Both the position numbers and the translations under genes were made by a program. This document shows positions 17,844-24,299 of a stretch of DNA of 64,000 nt, in pieces; the stretch's first letter is position 1, and each line of letters opens with the position of its first letter. Location: assembly GCA_900542045.1 (NCBI GenBank), contig UQMI01000006.1:1-64000 (forward strand). The letters run 5' to 3'. Under the pieces are notes generated by a model, which made no database searches, had not been told where the DNA came from, and was given only the letters and a program-made list of their open reading frames with translations. This DNA comes from an uncultured Blautia sp. Its GTDB lineage: Bacteria > Bacillota > Clostridia > Lachnospirales > Lachnospiraceae.

Positions 17844-17917
17844 AGTATAAAAAAAGAGGGAAATGTCTGCCATAACTTTGGCTTACATTTCCCCTTTCTG
17901 TCTTACATTCCTGTAAG
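17844..17917 (-). promoter_or_regulatory. Bce-type operator and promoter of bceAB
   Basis: On the minus strand a perfect CTTACA/TGTAAG inverted repeat with a 4-base gap (17902-17917) is followed at 14 bases by a TGTAAG half-site (17882-17887). At 9 more bases is TGGCAG (17867-17872) and at 17 more the -10 TATACT (17844-17849). This is the layout known for BceR-type activation, with a weak -35. Expected start near 17837, leaving a leader of about 98 bases. The same arrangement precedes the GT51 gene. Confidence 0.82.
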
Positions 17918-17999
17918 GATCAAAAAATGACAGGCGTCACCGTAAGAAAAGCCTGGCACTTTATCCTCCTGGTATCCTGCAGGATGTTTTCACTTGCCC

Positions 18000-19001
18000 T
18001 TACATCAGGTCCAGCTTTTTTCGATTCAGTTTTATATGCACCTGCGTTCCCTTTCCCACCCGGGACGTAAGGTAAATCTCATGACCCAGACGGTCCATGA
18101 CCCTCTTGACCGAGTATAGCCCAATGCCTGTGGCCCGTTTATCCAGCCGGCCGTTTCGGCCGGTAAAGCCTTTTTCCCAGACCCTGGGCAGATCTTCGGG
18201 CGCGATCCCTATTCCGGTATCCGCGATCACCAGAGTTTTCTCTTTTCCTTCTTCCATATATATAGAAACTGTTCCGCCTGGACGGGTATATTTCAAAGCA
18301 TTGGAAAGGATCTGCTCCAAGGCGAATACTAGCCATTTCTCATCGGTGATCACCGTACAGTTCACCGGTTCATACTGCAGGGAAATCTTATTCAGGATAA
18401 ACATCTTGGCATATTTTTTTACTGCCTGCCGTATCATATGATCCAGCTCGTATTCCCGGATCTCCAGATCCCTGGACATGTCTTCCGTTCGCAGATATCC
18501 AAGGACCATCTCCACATACTGCTCAATTTTGAACAGTTCCAGCTCCATGGCCCTGGCGTCCGTACTGTCTTCCTTCTGGATCAGAAGCCGCATGGCCGCA
18601 ATAGGAGTCTTGATCTGATGCACCCAGATGGTATAATACTCCATCATTTCTTCGTACCCGGCATTCAGACGCTTCTCTATCTCCTGCCGGCTCTCATAGA
18701 GATGCAGCAGCATTTCCTGATATTCCCGCTCCACCCGGTTCTCCGGGCGGGGGATCTCTTTCAGATCGCCTTCCAGTTCTCCCTTCAGTTTCTGCAGCTT
18801 TTCGTATCTGCGCAAATAGAACAGAAAATCCAGTCCGCCCCACACCGCCGCCAGCAGAAGAGCCAGCAGCACCCCGTAGGTCAGAGGTTCCAGGGGAAGT
18901 CCATACAGATAAAGAACAACGGTAAAGATCAGCAGATAACCGGTCAGTATCCCTGCGGGTTTCCGCATTCGCTTCCATTCATCTTTCCAAAGTCTCGGCA
19001 T
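18000..19001 (-). CDS. BceS-type intramembrane-sensing histidine kinase
   Basis: A 333-residue kinase with two transmembrane helices (about residues 16-34 and 41-60) joined by a loop of only a few residues. That layout defines intramembrane-sensing kinases, which rely on a partner transporter to detect the antibiotic. The phosphorylated His is His128 in WVHQIKTPIAAMRL, followed by an ATP-binding domain with ILSNALKY, ADTGIGI and RATGIGLYSVKRV. The start follows AAAGGAAAAAGAT. The gene lies between its regulator and the BceAB transporter. Confidence 0.92.
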   Translation of the reverse strand: MPRLWKDEWKRMRKPAGILTGYLLIFTVVLYLYGLPLEPLTYGVLLALLLAAVWGGLDFLFYLRRYEKLQKLKGELEGDLKEIPRPENRVEREYQEMLLHLYESRQEIEKRLNAGYEEMMEYYTIWVHQIKTPIAAMRLLIQKEDSTDARAMELELFKIEQYVEMVLGYLRTEDMSRDLEIREYELDHMIRQAVKKYAKMFILNKISLQYEPVNCTVITDEKWLVFALEQILSNALKYTRPGGTVSIYMEEGKEKTLVIADTGIGIAPEDLPRVWEKGFTGRNGRLDKRATGIGLYSVKRVMDRLGHEIYLTSRVGKGTQVHIKLNRKKLDLM

Positions 19002-19061
19002 ATCTTTTTCCTTTCATCTTTCTGCCTTTGTTCTCCGGCTGCCGGTCAGATCCGCTTTCCT

Positions 19062-19730
19062 TCAGATCAGATAGCCCATTCCTTTTTTTGTAATAATGAA
19101 ATCTTTCAGCCCAATGGACTCCAGCTTCCTGCGCAGCCGGGTCATATTCACCGTCAGCGTATTATCGTCGATAAAACTGTCGTTCTCCCAGAGTTTTGTC
19201 ATGATGGCCTCCCGTGAGACCACCTTTCCATGATTTTCGAACAGAATCTGCAGAATCCTGAAATCATTCTTGGTCAGTTCCAGCGTCTGTCCCTGGTAGG
19301 ACAGAGTCGTGCTGCCCAGGTTCAGGATCGCGTCTTTGTATTCCAGCACACTGCCGGAATTTCCAAAAGAATAGGCCCGGCGCATGATCGCCTGGACCTT
19401 TGCCACCAGCACGCCGCTGTCAAACGGCTTTGCAATAAAATCATCCGCTCCTCTGCTCATGGCCATGACCATATTCATGTTGTCGGCCGCCGAAGAAAGA
19501 AATACAATGGGGACCTGCGAAATTTTCCGGATCTCCTCACACCAGTGAAATCCATTATAAAAGGGAAGAGCCAGATCCAGAAGCACCAGCTGGGGTTCAA
19601 AACTGATGAAATGCTGGAGGACATTCTGGAAATCCTTTACATATTCCACCTGATACCCCCAGGAGGACAGCTGCGATGCAACTGTCCCCGCTATTACAAA
19701 ATCATCTTCCACGATCAGAATCTTATACAT
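19062..19730 (-). CDS. BceR-type response regulator
   Basis: A 222-residue OmpR-type regulator with phosphoacceptor Asp52 (VLLDLALP), acidic pocket E8-D9-D10 and KPF motif, followed by a winged helix ending GMGYLI. The DNA-binding part (VNMTRLRRKLESIGL) fits the BceR/VanR-like subgroup. It is the expected activator of the two CTTACA/TGTAAG operators in this window. Its ATG lies only 2 bases past the stop of the ACT-domain gene, so the two-component genes may be read from the paaK promoter; no separate promoter could be placed. Confidence 0.92.
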   Translation of the reverse strand: MYKILIVEDDFVIAGTVASQLSSWGYQVEYVKDFQNVLQHFISFEPQLVLLDLALPFYNGFHWCEEIRKISQVPIVFLSSAADNMNMVMAMSRGADDFIAKPFDSGVLVAKVQAIMRRAYSFGNSGSVLEYKDAILNLGSTTLSYQGQTLELTKNDFRILQILFENHGKVVSREAIMTKLWENDSFIDDNTLTVNMTRLRRKLESIGLKDFIITKKGMGYLI

Positions 19731-19732
19731 GC

Positions 19733-20161
19733 TTACTGTGCCATTTCCTCCACACTGTTCAGAAGCCGGAACCCTTTCCGGCGCAGAATGTCTTCTGTCT
19801 CATAGATTTCTTCCGAATGGATGATCACAACCGGCTTGTCATCCCCTCTTCGGAAGGACGAATACGTATAATTGATACTGATATTGCTCTCCGATACAGC
19901 CTCCAGCACCCGATCCAGACCGCCGGCATGGTCTTCCAGTTCTATGGCGATCACATCGCATACTTTCGCCACACACCCTTTTGCAGTAATGGCGGCTTTT
20001 ACTTCCTCCGGACGGTCCACAACCATTCGGAAGATGCTGAATTCCGGATTGTCAAAAGATACAAAGGCATAGATGTTCACCTGCGTCTCCCGTATCATAG
20101 TGGTCACTTTTCTCAAACTTCCCGGTTGATTTTCAACAAAAACTGCTAACTGCTTTAACAT
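19733..20161 (-). CDS. ACT-domain protein linked to phenylacetate-CoA ligase
   Basis: A 142-residue protein made of two ACT-like repeats (about residues 1-70 and 71-142), starting MLKQLAVFVENQPGSLRKVT. ACT domains bind amino acids and control enzymes by allostery. Stand-alone ACT proteins of this length very often sit next to paaK-type acyl-CoA ligase genes in anaerobes, as here. A role in sensing an aromatic amino acid or its product is plausible but inferred. The ribosome site (GAGGAGGAAAG) lies inside a 32-base sequence that is duplicated 52 bases upstream. Confidence 0.85.
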   Translation of the reverse strand: MLKQLAVFVENQPGSLRKVTTMIRETQVNIYAFVSFDNPEFSIFRMVVDRPEEVKAAITAKGCVAKVCDVIAIELEDHAGGLDRVLEAVSESNISINYTYSSFRRGDDKPVVIIHSEEIYETEDILRRKGFRLLNSVEEMAQ

Positions 20162-20165
20162 TCAC

Positions 20166-20249
20166 TTTCCTCCTCAACGTACATGGTTTCTGTACATACT
20201 GGTATCCCCTTGCGGGATTTCCTCCTCAACGTACATGGTTTCTGTACAT
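20166..20249. repeat. Two direct repeats of 32 bases containing a ribosome binding site
   Basis: The same 32 bases occur at 20166-20197 and 20218-20249, 52 bases apart. Read on the minus strand each copy contains GTACAGAAACCATGTAC, then GAGGAGGAAA. The copy nearer the ACT gene supplies its ribosome site. The upstream copy opens a 20-codon reading frame, ATGTACGTTGAGGAG onward, that ends just before the ACT start codon. This looks like a local duplication of the leader. Confidence 0.8.
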
Positions 20250-20264
20250 TCTGCCATCTTTATT

Positions 20265-21575
20265 TTATAAACCGTCTCCGCGCAGGTCCGTCACACGTCT
20301 GGCCTTGCCTTCAAATCTCTGGAGACTCATGGGCGCAACGATCCGGATCACTGCATCCAGCCCCAGCATGGCCTTCAGATTCCTGCGGATGCGGGTTTCC
20401 AGTTCTCCCAGTTTCTTATAAGAATCCAACAGACGGTCGTCAATGAGCTCAACGGTAATGGTCATCACATCCAGACGGTTCTTTCTTTCCACCAGGATTT
20501 CATAATGTGGTCCAATCTCTGCAATCTGCAGCAGAACTTCTTCAATCTGAGTGGGGAATACATTCACACCGCGGATCACCAGCATGTCATCGGAACGGCC
20601 GGACAGATTTTCCATACGCACAGTAGTTCTTCCGCAGGCACAGGGCTCATACATCAGACGTGAGATATCTCCGGTACGGTAACGAACCAGCGGCAGCGCT
20701 TCTTTTCCCAGACAGGTGACCACCAGCTCTCCCCGGCTTCCCGGCGGCAGAACTTCCCCGGTCTTCGGATCGATGATCTCCGGAATAAACCAGTCTTCAT
20801 TCACATGCATGCCGTTTAACTCCTGACACTCTCCGGACACGCCCGGTCCGCACAGCTCGCTCATACCGTAGTTCTGTGTGCAGAAAAACTTTTTGCCCCA
20901 GATGCGGTGCATTTCATCCCGCATGGGTTCTGTCATTCCCTCTCCGCCAAACAGACCGATACGAAGCTGCAGATCCTCCTCCGGATCCAGACCCATGGAG
21001 CGCACCACTTCACCAATATGAAGTGCATAAGACGGTGTCGCTACCAGAAGAGTAGTTCCCAGGTCTCTCATGAACATAATCTGTTTCTTTGTATTTCCTG
21101 ATGATGTGGGAAGCACAGAAACACCAATGTTTTCCAGTCCCATATGCAGACCCAGAGCTCCGGTAAATGTACCGTATCCAAAAGCGATCTGCGCGATATC
21201 ATCCGGCGAAGCGCCTCCCATGCAGGCGATACGTGACACGTTGTTGGTCCATATCTCCATATCGTTCCGGGTATAACCTACCACCGTCGGTTTGCCCGTA
21301 GTGCCGCTGGATGCATGGAAACGAACCAGTTCTTTTTTGGGAACCGCGAACAGCCCCATGGGATAATTATCCCGGAAATCCGATTTTCTGGTAAAGGGCA
21401 GCTTTTGCAGGTCACTGAGCTTCTGGATATCTGCCGGCTTGACCCCTTCCGCATCCATTTTTTCCCGATAGGCAGGTACTCTTTCATAAATGTACGCAAC
21501 CGTTTCTTTCAGTTTTCTTAATTGAATGCATTCAATTTCTTCTCTCGAATAGGTTTCTTCTTTTGCCCAAATCAT
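20265..21575 (-). CDS. paaK: Phenylacetate-CoA ligase family enzyme
   Basis: A 436-residue adenylate-forming ligase, the usual length of PaaK enzymes, which activate phenylacetate or related aryl acids with ATP and coenzyme A. The ATP-binding loop FHASSGTTGKPTVVGYT (near residue 90) and the YRTGDISRLM hinge motif are clear. So are the C-terminal RSDDMLVIRGVNVFPTQIE and the final DLRGDGL. The start at 21575 follows TGGAGGGA. With the ACT gene it forms a two-gene unit common in anaerobic bacteria that ferment aromatic amino acids. A -10 TATAAT on the minus strand at 21624-21629 probably drives it. Confidence 0.92.
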   Translation of the reverse strand: MIWAKEETYSREEIECIQLRKLKETVAYIYERVPAYREKMDAEGVKPADIQKLSDLQKLPFTRKSDFRDNYPMGLFAVPKKELVRFHASSGTTGKPTVVGYTRNDMEIWTNNVSRIACMGGASPDDIAQIAFGYGTFTGALGLHMGLENIGVSVLPTSSGNTKKQIMFMRDLGTTLLVATPSYALHIGEVVRSMGLDPEEDLQLRIGLFGGEGMTEPMRDEMHRIWGKKFFCTQNYGMSELCGPGVSGECQELNGMHVNEDWFIPEIIDPKTGEVLPPGSRGELVVTCLGKEALPLVRYRTGDISRLMYEPCACGRTTVRMENLSGRSDDMLVIRGVNVFPTQIEEVLLQIAEIGPHYEILVERKNRLDVMTITVELIDDRLLDSYKKLGELETRIRRNLKAMLGLDAVIRIVAPMSLQRFEGKARRVTDLRGDGL

Positions 21576-21623
21576 CTTTTTATCCCTCCATATATCAGTA
21601 CACCCCGGCACTGAACGTTTTTT

Positions 21624-21675
21624 ATTATAACATTATTTCTTACTTATTGAAACCCAAAATAAATACTTGTATAAT
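21624..21675. promoter_or_regulatory. Divergent promoters of paaK and the amidohydrolase gene
   Basis: Plus strand: TTGAAA (21647-21652), 17 bases, TATAAT (21670-21675), a good sigma-A promoter for the amidohydrolase gene. Minus strand: TATAAT at 21624-21629 with a poor -35, for paaK. The two -35 regions face each other across about 20 bases. Confidence 0.65.
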
Positions 21676-21723
21676 AAATACAGTTTCACTTGACCCAAAT
21701 TCTTACAGAAAAGAGGAAGTACC

Positions 21724-22536
21724 ATGATTATTGATTTTCACACTCACATTTTTCCGGAAAAAGTAGCCAGGAAAGCGCTTCCCAAGCTTTCTTCCGTGAT
21801 TCATCTGGATCCGGCCACAGACGGCACCATTGAGGGACTGCTGGCATCCATGAGAGAAGCCGGCATTGCAGTCAGCGTGGTCATGCCTACGGTCACCGAT
21901 CCCCATCAGTTCGATTCTATCCTTCGTTTTGCCTGCCTGGTCAATGAATACGACTACGGTCAGGACGGTCCCCGTCTGATTTCCTTCGGCGGCATTCATC
22001 CGGATTCCTCTGATTACAAAGAACAGCTTCAGCTTCTGAAAGATCACGGATTTGCAGGCTTTAAGATCCATCCGGATTATCAGCTCACCTGTTTTAATGA
22101 TATCCGCTATAAAAGAATCCTGTACCGGGCCGCTGAACTTGAATTGTGCTGCCTGACCCATTGCGGCTACGATCCCTATTCCCCGGATAAAGTCCACTGT
22201 ACCCCCCAGATGATCCTGGATGTAATAAACGAAGTTTCTCCCTACCATCTGGTCCTGGCACATATGGGAAGCAACAACAATTACGATGAATCCGAAGCTA
22301 TGCTCATGGGACAGCCGGTCTATCTGGATATGGCTTATTCTCTCCTTCATATGGACCGCAAGCAGCTGGTCCGCATGATCCGTGCTCACGGCACTGACAA
22401 AGTTCTGTTTGGATCCGACAGCCCCTGGACGTCCCAGAAAGAAGATGTGGAAGTATTCCGCAGCCTGGGCTCTCTGACCGACCTTGAAAAAGAACAGATT
22501 TTCTCCGGAAATGCCAGAAAACTGCTTGGGATCTGA
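21724..22536 (+). CDS. Metal-dependent amidohydrolase (TIM-barrel hydrolase)
   Basis: A 270-residue protein of the amidohydrolase-2 family. The first metal-binding motif is IDFHTHIFPEK at the N-terminus. A second metal His lies in CCLTHCGYD and a further His in LVLAHMGSNN; the catalytic/metal Asp is in LFGSDSPW near the C-terminus. Family members include decarboxylases and hydrolases of small carboxylates; the specific reaction cannot be told. The start follows AAGAGGAAG. It is a single-gene unit with its own promoter and a terminator overlapping its stop codon. Confidence 0.85.
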   Translation: MIIDFHTHIFPEKVARKALPKLSSVIHLDPATDGTIEGLLASMREAGIAVSVVMPTVTDPHQFDSILRFACLVNEYDYGQDGPRLISFGGIHPDSSDYKEQLQLLKDHGFAGFKIHPDYQLTCFNDIRYKRILYRAAELELCCLTHCGYDPYSPDKVHCTPQMILDVINEVSPYHLVLAHMGSNNNYDESEAMLMGQPVYLDMAYSLLHMDRKQLVRMIRAHGTDKVLFGSDSPWTSQKEDVEVFRSLGSLTDLEKEQIFSGNARKLLGI

Positions 22537-22552
22537 TCCCAGGCAGTTTTTT
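22517..22552 (+). terminator. Terminator overlapping the amidohydrolase stop codon
   Basis: AAACTGC plus TTGGGAT pairs with ATCCCAG plus GCAGTTT, followed by a run of T. The stop codon lies at the loop. Read on the minus strand the stem ends in GCAGTTTT, so it may also stop the convergent symporter gene. Confidence 0.85.
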
Positions 22553-22553
22553 A

Positions 22554-24092
22554 CTATGCCTCTTCTTTTTCCGGAAGGGCAATTTTCCGTTTCACCGATA
22601 CCGGCTCATCGTAACAGCTGAAGATCTCTTCCACTCTCTTCTTCTCCATCTTCGGCGTCAGCACACTGACCACAGGCACTATGACCAGACCTGCCACCAT
22701 GGCAGCAGCGCCCGCATTGATGGACGACTCAATAAAATGGAAAAACATATTAAGGACCGTAATCCCCACTCCTGCAATGAAACTGGCCCACACAGCCGCT
22801 CTTGTCACCCTCTTCCAGAAAAGGCCGTAAAGGAACGGCGCCAGGAAGGCTCCCGCCAAAGCTCCCCAGGAAATTCCCATGAGCTGCGCAATAAAAGTAG
22901 GCGGATCCAGTGCCAGAACCACAGAAACTGCAATAAAAAATACAATCAGCACCCGCATGAGCAGCAGCTGCTTCTTATCGCTCAGGTCTTTCAGCAGATT
23001 TCCCTTGATAAAATCAAGAGTCAGTGTGGAACTGGAAGTCAGCACCAGCGAAGACAAAGTGGACATGGAAGCGGACAATACCAGAATCACTACAATACCG
23101 ATCAGCACATCCGGAAGCGTAGAAAGCATTTCCGGTATAATGGCATCATAAATAATAGACCCATCCTGGGCATAAATAGCCGGATTATCAAACAATCTTC
23201 CAAAGCCTCCCAGAAAATAACATCCACCGGAAATGATCACTGCAAAAAATGTGGAAATGATCGTTCCGGTCTTTACTGCCTTTTCATTCTTAATAGTATA
23301 AAATTTATGTACCATCTGCGGGAGTCCCCAGGTTCCCAGAGAAGTGAGGATCACCACGCCCAGCAGGTTCAGAGGATCCGGGCCAAAGAACGAAGCGAAA
23401 GCCCCCGGCTGTCCCATGGTCAGAGGATTATCGCTGGGAATCTCCGATAGTGAGCGCACTGCCTGCATGAAACCGCCCTGGCCGTTCAGGACTGCCAGCA
23501 CCACTGCCACAATACCTCCCAGCATAATGATACCCTGGATAAAATCATTGATAGCCGTGGCCATATAGCCTCCCAGGATCACATAGACACCTGTCAGAGT
23601 GGCCATCAGCACCACGCACACAGCATAAGGCACATCAAAAGCCATGCCGAACAGTCTGGATAGACCGTTATACAAGGAAGCCGTATACGGGATCAGAAAA
23701 ACAAATACAATAGCTGAAGCAGCAATCCGCAGAGCATTACTGTCAAAGCGCTTTCCAAAAAAATCCGGCATAGTAGCCGCAGACAGATGGTGGGTCATAA
23801 TCCGTGTCCTTCTGCCCAGCACCACCCAGGCCAGCAGGCTTCCCAGAATGGCATTGCCCAGTCCGATCCAGGTAGAAGCCAGCCCGTATTTCCATCCAAA
23901 CTGTCCGGCATACCCCACAAATACCACAGCGGAAAAATAGGAAGTTCCATAGGCAAAGGCAGTCAGCCACGGTCCCACAGAACGTCCCCCTAACACAAAA
24001 TCTGTCACATTTCCCGCATGCTTTCTCGCATAAATGCCCACTCCGATCATGACAGCAAAAAACACGAGCAACATTACCAGTTTCACAATCAT
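22554..24092 (-). CDS. Sodium:solute symporter (SSS family), second copy
   Basis: A 512-residue transporter with about 13 hydrophobic segments. It has DFVLGGRSVGPWLTAFAYGTSYFSA near the N-terminus, GGYMATAINDFIQG in the middle and the SASMSTLSSLVLTSSS sodium-site stretch, all typical of the SSS family (PutP-like branch). A polar C-terminal tail follows the last helix. It shares family but little close sequence with the symporter at 8333. The start is at 24092 with GAGAGGGAAAG upstream. It is a single-gene unit. The substrate is not recognisable. Confidence 0.88.
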   Translation of the reverse strand: MIVKLVMLLVFFAVMIGVGIYARKHAGNVTDFVLGGRSVGPWLTAFAYGTSYFSAVVFVGYAGQFGWKYGLASTWIGLGNAILGSLLAWVVLGRRTRIMTHHLSAATMPDFFGKRFDSNALRIAASAIVFVFLIPYTASLYNGLSRLFGMAFDVPYAVCVVLMATLTGVYVILGGYMATAINDFIQGIIMLGGIVAVVLAVLNGQGGFMQAVRSLSEIPSDNPLTMGQPGAFASFFGPDPLNLLGVVILTSLGTWGLPQMVHKFYTIKNEKAVKTGTIISTFFAVIISGGCYFLGGFGRLFDNPAIYAQDGSIIYDAIIPEMLSTLPDVLIGIVVILVLSASMSTLSSLVLTSSSTLTLDFIKGNLLKDLSDKKQLLLMRVLIVFFIAVSVVLALDPPTFIAQLMGISWGALAGAFLAPFLYGLFWKRVTRAAVWASFIAGVGITVLNMFFHFIESSINAGAAAMVAGLVIVPVVSVLTPKMEKKRVEEIFSCYDEPVSVKRKIALPEKEEA

Positions 24093-24132
24093 TCTCTTTC
24101 CCTCTCTTTCAAAGATGTTGCTTTTGCACTTT

Positions 24133-24195
24133 AAAGCGTTGCGCTTTTAACCGCTAAATTAACTACCAGTATATCACAGAATCCGGGAAAGTCAA
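24133..24195 (-). promoter_or_regulatory. Promoter and possible operator of the second symporter gene
   Basis: AGTTGACT gives the -35 (24190-24195 on the plus strand reads AGTCAA), then 16 bases, then TATACT (24168-24173). About 20-30 bases after the expected start lies a perfect inverted repeat, AAAGCG-TTG-CGCTTT at 24133-24147. It could be an operator or a leader hairpin. The distance to the start codon is about 70 bases. Confidence 0.6.
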
Positions 24196-24240
24196 CTGGA
24201 TTTTTTTAAAACAAAATATTTACCGTTCCGGAAAGCAATG

Positions 24241-24283
24241 AAACCGCCGTGAGACAGACCAAGATAAAATCCCACGGCGGTTT
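24241..24283 (-). terminator. Terminator downstream of nrdD
   Basis: AAACCGCCGTG and CACGGCGGTTT form an 11-bp perfect stem just 17 bases past the nrdD stop codon. The stem ends in TTT on the minus strand; the T-run is short. Confidence 0.7.
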
Positions 24284-24299
24284 GCAAAACCATCTTTAT

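Noticed and set aside
20166..20249. A CRISPR-like repeat
   Set aside because: Only two copies, one spacer, and a ribosome binding site inside the repeat; a leader duplication is the simpler reading.
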